Below, in pieces: positions 26,630-34,548 of a stretch of DNA of 64,000 nt. The translations under genes were made by a program, and so were the position numbers. Within the stretch, counting starts at the first letter, position 1. Each line of letters opens with the position of its first letter. The notes beneath the pieces were generated by a model, which was given only the letters and a program-made list of their open reading frames with translations, did not search any database and was not told the DNA's origin. This DNA comes from Nonomuraea africana (lineage in GTDB: Bacteria > Actinomycetota > Actinomycetes > Streptosporangiales > Streptosporangiaceae): the NCBI RefSeq assembly GCF_014873535.1, contig NZ_JADBEF010000001.1, positions 2,356,001 to 2,420,000 of the forward strand, given 5' to 3'.

Positions 26630-28021
26630 CTACGCGGTGACCTCGACGAGTTCGAGGTCCAGGAGGTCGGCCAGGGCGCGTAGTTCCGCGACGCGGTGCC
26701 CCGTGCCGAGCGCCCAGTGGTGCGAGATGCCGGTCGCGCTCCACGCGTCCGTCCACTCGCCGGGGTCGCAGCCGAAGTCCACCCTGGACGTGGTGTTGCC
26801 GATCTTCAGGTGCGGACCGTCCACGGTGACGCCCTCGGCGGCGACGAACCCGAACCGGCCGTCGCGCCGCTGCAGCAGGCCGAAGGCGGTCACCGGGCCG
26901 TGCGTGACGTCGAACTCCACCGACACGCCCCAGCCGCGCTTGCCGTGGTATACACCGAGGCCGCGCAGCAACGGCCGCTTCGAGCTGATCGCCAGGTGGG
27001 CGGGGCCGTCGTGCCCCATCTCCACGTGGCCGCGCAGGAAGTCGAGCGCCTGCAGCTCGGTGAACGACCCGCCCGCGCCCAGCCGGTCCATGATGAGCAT
27101 GGCCAGCGAGGTGCGCAGCTCGTACTCGCCCGCCGCCGGAACGCCGCGCGCCGTCAGCAGCGAGGCGCCGAGGATCATCCCGGCGCCCAGCCGCTCGTGG
27201 ATCTCGCCGTCCAGCCCTCGGTGGTAGTAGGCGAGGCTGTCGAGCTCGAAGTCGGCCACCAGGCGGTCGAGGCCGACCGACACCTTCGCGGCCCAGTCGA
27301 GGTCCTCGTCCACGACGGAGGCGTCCACGTCGAAGATCTCGCCGGCCTCCCGCACCCTGGCCGCCGTCTCCGCCGCCGTGACCTGCTCGACCCGCACCCG
27401 CAGGTCGTCGAACTCCAGCACCTCCACGTGCCCGCCGAAGTTGACCGGTACCAGCGTCAGGTCGGTCGAGACGTCCAGCATGCCGGGGTAGAGGTGCCCC
27501 ATCAGGCCGTGCCTGCCATGGCGCAGCGCCGCGCGCACGCTCGCCGCCTTCACCCAGCGTTCGATGCGCGCCCAGGCGCGCTCGTCCTCGAGATGGCCGG
27601 AGACGGAGCGGAAGGGGATGCCCGCGCGCGTGAACGTGTTGGCCATCTCGGGCAGCGGGCAGGCTCCGCAGTAGGCCAGCCACTGCCCCGTGTCGAAGCT
27701 GTCGTGGTCCATGGCGGGGGTGGGCTGCAGGTTGATCAGCAGCACCGGCGCGCCGCTGCGCTGGGCCACGGGCAGCAGCATCGTGGCGGTCATGTACGTG
27801 GTCAGGAAGCCCACGATCAGGTCGCACCCCGCCGCGCGCAGCCGTTCCGCGGCGGCCGCGCCCTCCTGCGCGTCGGAGATGAACCCGACGTCGACGACCT
27901 CGCACCCGAACCCGTTCATCCGTTCGGAGACGCGCGCGGCCGAGCGCTGGAGCTGGGGGAGCAGGTCGGGGAACTGCGGCCAGTAGGCGCCGAGTCCGCC
28001 CGCGACGAGTCCGACTCTCAT
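26630..28021 (-). CDS. L-fucose/L-arabinose isomerase-like protein
   Basis: A 463-residue cytoplasmic protein of the AraA/FucI-like fold. It shows MRVGLVAGGLGAYWPQFPDL, CDLIVGFLTTYMTATMLLPVAQRSG, the NLQPTPAMDHDSFDTGQWLAY region and FGGHVEVLEFDD. Paired acidic residues (SVVDEDLDWAAKV) and a late HWALGTGHR could give the metal site. Its ATG overlaps the GH106 stop by 4 nt, making it the last gene of the rhamnoside operon. I infer isomerisation of a deoxyhexose released by the two rhamnosidases. No ordinary L-rhamnose isomerase is nearby, so the true substrate is open. Confidence 0.75.
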   Translation of the reverse strand: MRVGLVAGGLGAYWPQFPDLLPQLQRSAARVSERMNGFGCEVVDVGFISDAQEGAAAAERLRAAGCDLIVGFLTTYMTATMLLPVAQRSGAPVLLINLQPTPAMDHDSFDTGQWLAYCGACPLPEMANTFTRAGIPFRSVSGHLEDERAWARIERWVKAASVRAALRHGRHGLMGHLYPGMLDVSTDLTLVPVNFGGHVEVLEFDDLRVRVEQVTAAETAARVREAGEIFDVDASVVDEDLDWAAKVSVGLDRLVADFELDSLAYYHRGLDGEIHERLGAGMILGASLLTARGVPAAGEYELRTSLAMLIMDRLGAGGSFTELQALDFLRGHVEMGHDGPAHLAISSKRPLLRGLGVYHGKRGWGVSVEFDVTHGPVTAFGLLQRRDGRFGFVAAEGVTVDGPHLKIGNTTSRVDFGCDPGEWTDAWSATGISHHWALGTGHRVAELRALADLLDLELVEVTA

Positions 28022-31000
28022 GAAGGTTCCTCCAGGGGGTGGAAGGTACGCAGGAGGACGGGGCCGAACAGGCCCGTCACCCGCTGGCCGGGGAAGACGA
28101 AGTGCGTGGGGCTGACGGCGTCGAGGTAGGGGGCGAGGGTGCCGAGCACGAGGATCTCGATCGTGTTCTCGCCCGCGCCGAGGTCGAGGTCGAAGCGGTA
28201 CGGCGAGCAGATCCGCACCCCTGCCGCCCCGCCGTTGACGGTGACCTCGGCGGTGCCGCGCACCCTGCCGAGGTCGAGCTCGGCGGGCGTGGGGCGGTGC
28301 GCGTGGACGGTGGTGGTGTAGCGCACGCCGCCGCTGTACCCGGCCAGGCCGTGCGACTCCCAGTCGCCCAGCGGCATCCGGCCCGGACCGCACGCGAACC
28401 TGACGGGCCCGGCCAGCGCGGCGCCGCCCTCGACGCCGGGTCGCGCCTCGACGGTGAGCTCGGCTCGGGTGGCGCTGCCGTCCAGGACGGCGGGCAGGTC
28501 GTGGGCGACGCCGTCGACGACGAGCTGGGCCGGGCCGTGGGTGTCGATGTCCACGCGGACGGCGCCGGGCGGGAGATCCAGCAGGAACCGCTGCACGGGC
28601 GCGCCGGGTCCAGGGGCGGGAGGCGCCTGCGCGCCTGCCTGGGTGTCGGCTTCGCGGGGCCGGGCGAAGCGGGCCGGCAGGGCGGTCTCGCGGCCGTCGA
28701 TCCAGCCCGCGCCCGGAAGCGGGTGCGGGCGGGGGCGCAGGTGCAGGGCGGCGGGGTCGCCGTGCTGCCGCCGCCGCACCAGCGCACCCGCGCCGCCGTC
28801 CGACCTCGACAAGCCGGGGTCGCTGTCCGATTTCGACCGGCCGGGGCCGCCGTCCGGTCTCGACCAGCCGGGGCCGGAGACGGCCAGGCCGTCCACCAGG
28901 ACCGCGCCTGGGCACTCCAGCCTGATCGTGTTGGCGCCCCGGCGGAGCAGAGGGGCGAGGTCGTAGCGGCCCACCCGTGGGATGTCGGCCTCCGCGTAGG
29001 GATCGAAGCCGCCCTGGCGGCCCGCCTCCCTGCCGTTCACGAGGATCAGGCAGGGCGCGGTCGAGGCGACCTGAAGGAGACTGTCGGCGCCTCTCTCGAC
29101 GACGGTCTCCACCACCGGGCCGATGATCCACTCGGGCCTGCGGGCGCGGGCGGGATCGGCGGAGAGCGAGACATGGGCGCGCAGGTCGAGCTCCTCGTCG
29201 GGGACGAGCCGCAGTTCCAGCAGATGCTCGCCCGCGGCGACGGGAACGGTGCCGACCGCGAGGTATCCCGCGTCATCGAGCGGCAGCTCCACCCCGTCCA
29301 GCCACACGGTCTTCGCCGCCGCCGCGCCCACGACCAGCCGGCCCTCGTCCGGCGTGGTGAGCAGCGCCCGGAAGCGGCAGTCCTGGCCGGCGGAGACCCG
29401 GCCGAAGGCGAGGAACTCCTCGGGCACGTGCCCCTTCGGCCCCAGCGTGTCCCGGTGGACGGGGTCCTTGTGGATGCCGCGCGACTCCGACCAGACCGAC
29501 GGCTGCCAGCCGCCGGCGCCGACCCGCTGCTCGCCGCGCGCGCCGAACGTCGCGTGCGCGATCTCGCCGCCGGGAGTGGCGAGCGTCCACCGCTCGACCG
29601 TCGCCGACGTGGCGAAGTCGCCCCACGTGTCGTCCATGGTCGGCACGAGCTCCACGGCCCACTCGCCGCCGAGATCCATCTCGTGCGGGTACGGCTCGCG
29701 CGCCGCGCCGACCGGCACGTCCTCGCCGGTGAACAGCAGCATCGCGGCGGGGCCGTCGTCGAACGGGACGACCACCTCCACCACTCCGTCCACGACCGTG
29801 TGCGGCAGCGCGCGTGGCGTCCCGCCGAACGGGCCGGCCAGCAGCGGCGTGCCGGTGACGCCCCTGACCCTGACCCGCCTCTCCGCGCGGTAGCGGCCGG
29901 GGTCGAAGTCGACGGTGGCGTCCAGCCAGCCGAGCTCGACGCCGCGTTCGCCGGGCCGGCCCACCCGGATCTCGCTCGCCCTCGGGAAGGCGGCGGTGAG
30001 GAAGACGAGCGTGGTGCCGTCCACCTCGCGCACCAGTGGAGGGACGTCCGCCTCGACCATCGGCTCGAAACCCGCCAGCGCCTCGCCCAGCCGGTCGGCG
30101 CAGGCCACGAACCGCGCCTTGCCGAAGGGCTCGCCCACGGCGATCAGCAGGCCGCCGTCCTCGGCGAACGCCTCCAGCCGGCCGGCGGTCTCCTCGTCCA
30201 GGGTGGTGACCGCGGGCAGGATGACGACGCCGTACGACTCGGCCGACACCTTGAGCCGCCCGCCCTCGACCACGGCGCGGGCGACCGAGTCCTCGTCGAT
30301 CACGTCGGCGTCCAGGCCGAGCAGGTCCAGCGCGCCAGGGACAGTCTGGAACCACGCCATGTCCCCGACGAGCTCGCGGTAGACCCGCTGGGCCCGCTCC
30401 GCCGCGGAGCTCACCCCGTCGAGCGCCACGCCCTCCTGCACGGTCGTCGTGGGGAACAACACCGCGATGTCGCACACGTGGCGGCCCAGCGAGAGCGCCG
30501 CACACATGCGGGTGACCGCGTCGGCGAAGACCCGGTGATGCCGCCAGTACGGCTGGCGCCAGTCGGTCGACGGCGGCGCCCACTCCCACCACCCCGCCTT
30601 GGTCGTGTAGTAGACGGCGTGCGGGTTGTACAGGTTCGCCCCCGCCCGCAGCCATGGCAGCAGCCAGTCGAGGGTCTCCTCGAGCGTGCCGCCCCATCCG
30701 CTGGAGTGGAAGGCCTCGATCCAGGTGCGCGGCCTGCCGTACAGGTGGGCCAGAGAGGAGTGCAGCCGGGCGTCGCCGTGGTGGTCGGAGCCCGGAGCGC
30801 TGAACCAGCGATGCGTGCGGGTGTAGTCGGCGTACAGCTGGACACCCTCGACGGGATGTCCCGCCCTGGCGGGGTCCTGCTGGTCGCAGCCGTTCAGCAG
30901 CCCGTGCCTGGCGTGCCACTCCGCGAGGGGCCGGAAGAAGGCCTCCTCGGCCAGCTCGGCCCTGGTCCTGTGGTAGCCGAGCCAGTCGGGCTCCTCCAGG

Positions 31001-31578
31001 CGGAACTCGCGGCCCCTGCGGGCCGCGAACTCCGCGGCGAACGTGGCCGACCAGGTCGGCATCGACGGCAGCTCGTCCTGGAACGAGCCGACGATCACGC
31101 GGCCGAACCAGTGGCCGAGGCGCCGCTCGAACTCGCCGTGGACGCGGTCGAGCAGCACGGCGCAGGCCGTACGGGACAGGTAGTCGAAGCCGCGCGTGCG
31201 CACGGTGCCGTCGGCGGCCAGCCACTGACCGGCGAACTCGGGGCGCTCCCGCACCAGGCGGGCCTGCAGGTCCGCACCCGAGAAGCCGAGCTGGTCGTAG
31301 AACCACAGGTAGGCGCCCACCTCCAGCGCGTCCTCGCAGACCCCGTCGAACAGCTCCCACCACGCCTCCGACAGGAACGGCGGCTCGTCGGCGTCGGCGC
31401 CGAACAGCGGGCCAGAGGGGGCCAGGTTGAGCACGACCAGCTGGTGCACGCCACCGGCGACCAGGCGCTCCATCTGCCGGCGCAGCCGGTCACGGCGCAG
31501 CGGCTCGCCGCTCCACCACCAGATCGCGGCGGGGGAGTGGCTGCGCGGGGGCGCGCCGAGCACGTCGAAGAGGCTCAT
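28018..31578 (-). CDS. GH106-like alpha-L-rhamnosidase
   Basis: A 1186-residue glycosidase whose start (SPAAIWWWSGEPLRRDRLRRQM, AGGVHQLVVLNL) matches the GH106 N-terminal TIM barrel. YADYTRTHRWFSAPGSDHHGD, GRPRTWIEAFHSSGWGGTLEE and YNPHAVYYTTKAG follow. The middle and C-terminal parts hold several beta-sandwich domains (DLGGEWAVELVP, FDPYAEADIPRVGRYDL, ending in LDLGRVRGTAEVTVNG). There is no signal peptide, so it acts inside the cell. Residues about 901-928 contain a 9-residue tandem repeat. It is coupled on both sides by ATGA overlaps. GH106 activity on L-rhamnosides is an assignment by resemblance. Confidence 0.8.
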   Translation of the reverse strand: MSLFDVLGAPPRSHSPAAIWWWSGEPLRRDRLRRQMERLVAGGVHQLVVLNLAPSGPLFGADADEPPFLSEAWWELFDGVCEDALEVGAYLWFYDQLGFSGADLQARLVRERPEFAGQWLAADGTVRTRGFDYLSRTACAVLLDRVHGEFERRLGHWFGRVIVGSFQDELPSMPTWSATFAAEFAARRGREFRLEEPDWLGYHRTRAELAEEAFFRPLAEWHARHGLLNGCDQQDPARAGHPVEGVQLYADYTRTHRWFSAPGSDHHGDARLHSSLAHLYGRPRTWIEAFHSSGWGGTLEETLDWLLPWLRAGANLYNPHAVYYTTKAGWWEWAPPSTDWRQPYWRHHRVFADAVTRMCAALSLGRHVCDIAVLFPTTTVQEGVALDGVSSAAERAQRVYRELVGDMAWFQTVPGALDLLGLDADVIDEDSVARAVVEGGRLKVSAESYGVVILPAVTTLDEETAGRLEAFAEDGGLLIAVGEPFGKARFVACADRLGEALAGFEPMVEADVPPLVREVDGTTLVFLTAAFPRASEIRVGRPGERGVELGWLDATVDFDPGRYRAERRVRVRGVTGTPLLAGPFGGTPRALPHTVVDGVVEVVVPFDDGPAAMLLFTGEDVPVGAAREPYPHEMDLGGEWAVELVPTMDDTWGDFATSATVERWTLATPGGEIAHATFGARGEQRVGAGGWQPSVWSESRGIHKDPVHRDTLGPKGHVPEEFLAFGRVSAGQDCRFRALLTTPDEGRLVVGAAAAKTVWLDGVELPLDDAGYLAVGTVPVAAGEHLLELRLVPDEELDLRAHVSLSADPARARRPEWIIGPVVETVVERGADSLLQVASTAPCLILVNGREAGRQGGFDPYAEADIPRVGRYDLAPLLRRGANTIRLECPGAVLVDGLAVSGPGWSRPDGGPGRSKSDSDPGLSRSDGGAGALVRRRQHGDPAALHLRPRPHPLPGAGWIDGRETALPARFARPREADTQAGAQAPPAPGPGAPVQRFLLDLPPGAVRVDIDTHGPAQLVVDGVAHDLPAVLDGSATRAELTVEARPGVEGGAALAGPVRFACGPGRMPLGDWESHGLAGYSGGVRYTTTVHAHRPTPAELDLGRVRGTAEVTVNGGAAGVRICSPYRFDLDLGAGENTIEILVLGTLAPYLDAVSPTHFVFPGQRVTGLFGPVLLRTFHPLEEPS
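28796..28876. repeat. 27-bp minisatellite, three units, inside the GH106 gene
   Basis: Units at 28796-28822, 28823-28849 and 28850-28876 share the frame CGTCCGxxxTCGACxxGCCGG with a few differences. On the coding strand each adds nine residues of the type PGxSxxDxD. The copy number is a multiple of three bases, so the frame is kept. It lies in a loop between GPGW and the LVRRRQHGDPAAL strand. Confidence 0.8.
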
Positions 31579-32387
31579 CCCTTGAGCCCCGAGGAGAAGC
31601 CCTTGATCACGTAGCGCTGGAGCACGAGGAAGACCAGCACGATCGGCAGCGCCCCCATGACCAGCCCGGCGAAGACGAGTCCGTAGTCGGAGACGTACTG
31701 CCCGACGAAGGAGAAGACGCTGACGGGAACGGTCTCGAAGCCCGAGCCACCGAGGTAGAGCAGCGGAGTGAAGAAGTCGTTCCAGATGAAGACCGCGTTG
31801 AGGATCAGCACGGTGCCGGTGATCGGCCGCAGCAGCGGGAAGACCACCCTGGTGAACGCGGTCAGGTGCGAGGCGCCGTCGATCTGGGCGGCGCTGGCGT
31901 ACTCCCTGGGCAGCGCGCGGATGAACCCGGTGTAGAGGAAGACCGTGAACGGCAGCTGGATGCCGGTGTAGAAGAGGATCATCCCGGCGTGCGTGCCGAT
32001 CAGGCCGAGATCGGTGACCAGCCGGTACAGCGGGATCATCCCGAGCTGGAACGGCAGCACGATGCCGAGCAGGAACAGCACGTAGAGCCCGTAGCCCAGC
32101 CGGGTGTGCGCGCGGGCCAGGAAGTAGGCGGCGAACGAGCCGAGCCCGATCAGCGCCACCAGGCTGACCACGGTGATCACCGTGCTGTTCACCAGTGACG
32201 GGCCGAGCGCCGCGGCCGACCAGGCCTTGGCGAAGTTGTCGCCCGTCGGCGGGTTCGGCAGCGCCAGCGGCGTCTGCGAGAGCTGGGCGGGATCCTTGAG
32301 CGACAGCGTGACCAGCGCGTAGACGGGGAACAGGAACGCCACCGCCGCCGCGATCATCACGACCTCCAGCAGGAAGGTCCTCCTCAC
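31575..32387 (-). CDS. ABC sugar permease, MalG/ThuG-like
   Basis: A 270-residue inner-membrane subunit with about six helices. The EAA loop that contacts the ATPase reads EYASAAQIDGASHLTAFTRVV, as in CUT1 sugar importers. The C-terminal end LQRYVIKGFSSGLKG is typical of MalG-type partners. GTG 32387 overlaps the previous stop (GTGA) and has GGGAGG 7 nt upstream. It forms the channel with the preceding permease. No ATPase gene is in the operon; a shared MsiK-type ATPase elsewhere is likely, as in other actinomycetes. Confidence 0.92.
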   Translation of the reverse strand: MRRTFLLEVVMIAAAVAFLFPVYALVTLSLKDPAQLSQTPLALPNPPTGDNFAKAWSAAALGPSLVNSTVITVVSLVALIGLGSFAAYFLARAHTRLGYGLYVLFLLGIVLPFQLGMIPLYRLVTDLGLIGTHAGMILFYTGIQLPFTVFLYTGFIRALPREYASAAQIDGASHLTAFTRVVFPLLRPITGTVLILNAVFIWNDFFTPLLYLGGSGFETVPVSVFSFVGQYVSDYGLVFAGLVMGALPIVLVFLVLQRYVIKGFSSGLKG

Positions 32388-33253
32388 TGAGCCACCTCCC
32401 TGGAACGCAGATAGGAGATCTGGACGAGCGAGACCGCGGCCACGAACAGCGCCAGCACCAGCGCGATCGCCGTGCTGTAGCCGAACTTGCCGAACACGAA
32501 CGCCTGCTTGTACAGCACGGTCGACAGGGTCTCGGTCGCGTAGCCCGGGCCGCCGTTCGTGGCGGCGAAGACCTGGTCGAACAGCTTGAGCCCGCCGATC
32601 GTGGAGAGCATCAGGTTGATCGTGAGCGCGGGCGCCAGCAGCGGCCAGGTCACGTACCTGAACCGCTGGAGCGGGCCCGCGCCGTCGATCATGGCCGCCT
32701 CGTGCAGCTCGGCGGGGATGCCCTCGAGCCCGGCCAGGAAGATGACCATCGAGTAGCCGGCGTACTGCCACACGACCATCCCGGCGATCGACCACAGCGC
32801 GACCGACGGGTCGCCCAGCCAGTCGACCTCGAGACCGAGCAGGCCGTTCAGCCCCGCGGAGGGGTCGGGGTTGTAGACGTACTTCCACAGGAAGGCGACC
32901 ATCACGGGGCTGACCACGACGGGCGCGAAGAAGACCACCCTGAGCAGCGCGCGGCTCCTGAGTTTCGCGTGCACGCCGAGTGCGAGGAGCAGCCCCACGC
33001 CGTTCTGCACGATCACGACCGCGAGCGTGAGCAGCAGCGTGTTGCCGAGCGACCCCATGGCCTGCTCGTCGTCCAGGATCGCCTGGAAGTTGGCCAGGCC
33101 GACGAAGGACATGCCCTCGCCGATGCCGCTCCAGTCGGTGAAGGCGTAGAGCACGCCCGCGACGCTCGGGTAGAGCACCACCACCGCGTAGACCAGCAGC
33201 GCGGGCGCGGCGAACAGCCAGGACGGCGACAGCGCGGAGAATCGTCTGATCAC
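32384..33253 (-). CDS. ABC sugar permease, MalF/ThuF-like
   Basis: A 289-residue, six-helix CUT1 permease. The EAA loop is ELHEAAMIDGAGPLQRFRYVTWPLL. The start LFAAPALLVYAVVVLYPSVAGVLYAF is the usual first helix, and TNGGPGYATETL near the end is a standard mark. GTG 33253 overlaps the binding-protein stop in a GTGA junction. With the MalG-like partner it imports the sugar held by the lipoprotein. Confidence 0.92.
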   Translation of the reverse strand: MIRRFSALSPSWLFAAPALLVYAVVVLYPSVAGVLYAFTDWSGIGEGMSFVGLANFQAILDDEQAMGSLGNTLLLTLAVVIVQNGVGLLLALGVHAKLRSRALLRVVFFAPVVVSPVMVAFLWKYVYNPDPSAGLNGLLGLEVDWLGDPSVALWSIAGMVVWQYAGYSMVIFLAGLEGIPAELHEAAMIDGAGPLQRFRYVTWPLLAPALTINLMLSTIGGLKLFDQVFAATNGGPGYATETLSTVLYKQAFVFGKFGYSTAIALVLALFVAAVSLVQISYLRSREVAQ

Positions 33254-34548
33254 TTCTGGTAGGCCTCGTCCATCTTCTTCAGCGCCTCGTCGATCGTCGC
33301 CTTGCCCGCCAGCAACTCCTGGACGACCGCGAAGTGCACCGGCTGCACCTCGGCGTTGGGCCAGCGCTGATCCATGAACGGCACCGCCCGGTCCTTGGTG
33401 AACGGCAGGAAGGACTGCACCGCGGGGTCGATCGTCGAGTTGGCGTCCTGGGTGAGCGGGATGGCCGAGATCGCCTTGGCCCAGCTGTTGATGCTCTCCT
33501 GCCTGCCGAGGAAGTCGATGAAGGCCGTGGCCGCCTCGACGTTCCCGCCCTTCGCGCCGGCCCCCAGGCCGACCACCACGCCGGCCGGGATCCACACCTG
33601 GTCGGCGCTGTCGGCGCCGGGAACGGGGAACATCGACAGGTCGCCGGGGCTGGAGGCCGACTTGCGGAAGTCGGGCAGCACGGCCGAGACCTGGATCGCC
33701 ATCGCCGCCCTGCCCGTGGCCACCATCGAGATCTGCTGCTCGAAGGTGGTGCCGTTCGGCTTGTCGTTGAAGAAGCCGCGCTCGTTCAGCTCCAGATACA
33801 TCTCCATGGCCTGGCGCCAGCCCGACTCGGCGAAGGTCGCCTGCCCCGCGAGCTGCTTGTCGTCGAAGGCGGGATCCTTGGCGTAGACGGTCGAGGGGAC
33901 CAGCGCGTACGTGATGAGCTGGGTGACCCACGGCGTCTGCGCGCCGAGCGCGATGGGCGCGACCCCCGACTTCTTCAGCTTGTCGCAGAGCGCCAGGAAC
34001 TCCGTCCACGTGGTCGGGGGCGCCTCGACCCCGGCCTTCTCGAAGACCTTCGTGTTGTAGATGGCGCCGATGACCGACGAGCCCGCCGAGTACATCATGG
34101 TCTTGCCGTCCACCTGGAGGGCGGGCTTGAAGCCGGTGGGGATCGTGCCGGTCCACGACTGGCCCGACAGGTCGGCCAGCAGCCCGGCTCCGGCGATCTG
34201 CGACATCGACATCGCGCTGCCGTTGCCCGGGTAGACCACGTGCAGGTCGGGCGCGTTGCCCGCGCCGAGCTGGGTGCGCAGCGAGGTCTGGACCTGGTCC
34301 GTCGGCGCGTACGACGCGGTGAGCCGCACCTCGGGCCGCACCTTGCGGTAGGCCGCGATCAGCTCGTCCATCGGCGCCTTCTGATCGGCCACCCCCACGA
34401 ACTTGAGGTCGGTCGCGGCGGCGGACCCGCTCGGGGCGGCGGTCTGCGGTCTGGTCGAGCAGGCGGTCGCCGCGGCGGCCACGGCGAGCCCTCCCATGAG
34501 GCGGAGGAACTGGCCGCGGCTCACCTTGGCGTGGCGCAGGTCGGTCAT
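33250..34548 (-). CDS. Extracellular sugar-binding lipoprotein of an ABC importer
   Basis: A 432-residue CUT1 solute-binding protein. The N-terminus has basic residues (RHAKVSRGQFLRL), a hydrophobic stretch and a lipobox-like TAC-S with the lipidated Cys near residue 32; the R-G-Q-F run may be Tat-like. The mature part shows DLKFVGVADQKAPMDELIAAYRKVRPEV, then APDLHVVYPGNG, GAIYNTKVFEKAGV and GRAAMAIQV. It should deliver a rhamnose-containing glycoside to the two permeases. ATG 34548 overlaps the GH78 stop (ATGA). Confidence 0.9.
   Translation of the reverse strand: MTDLRHAKVSRGQFLRLMGGLAVAAAATACSTRPQTAAPSGSAAATDLKFVGVADQKAPMDELIAAYRKVRPEVRLTASYAPTDQVQTSLRTQLGAGNAPDLHVVYPGNGSAMSMSQIAGAGLLADLSGQSWTGTIPTGFKPALQVDGKTMMYSAGSSVIGAIYNTKVFEKAGVEAPPTTWTEFLALCDKLKKSGVAPIALGAQTPWVTQLITYALVPSTVYAKDPAFDDKQLAGQATFAESGWRQAMEMYLELNERGFFNDKPNGTTFEQQISMVATGRAAMAIQVSAVLPDFRKSASSPGDLSMFPVPGADSADQVWIPAGVVVGLGAGAKGGNVEAATAFIDFLGRQESINSWAKAISAIPLTQDANSTIDPAVQSFLPFTKDRAVPFMDQRWPNAEVQPVHFAVVQELLAGKATIDEALKKMDEAYQK

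Noticed and set aside
28039-31614. Plus-strand open frame of 1191 codons opposite the GH106 gene
   Set aside because: Exact shadow of a recognised glycosidase; composition is low-complexity and no motif is visible.
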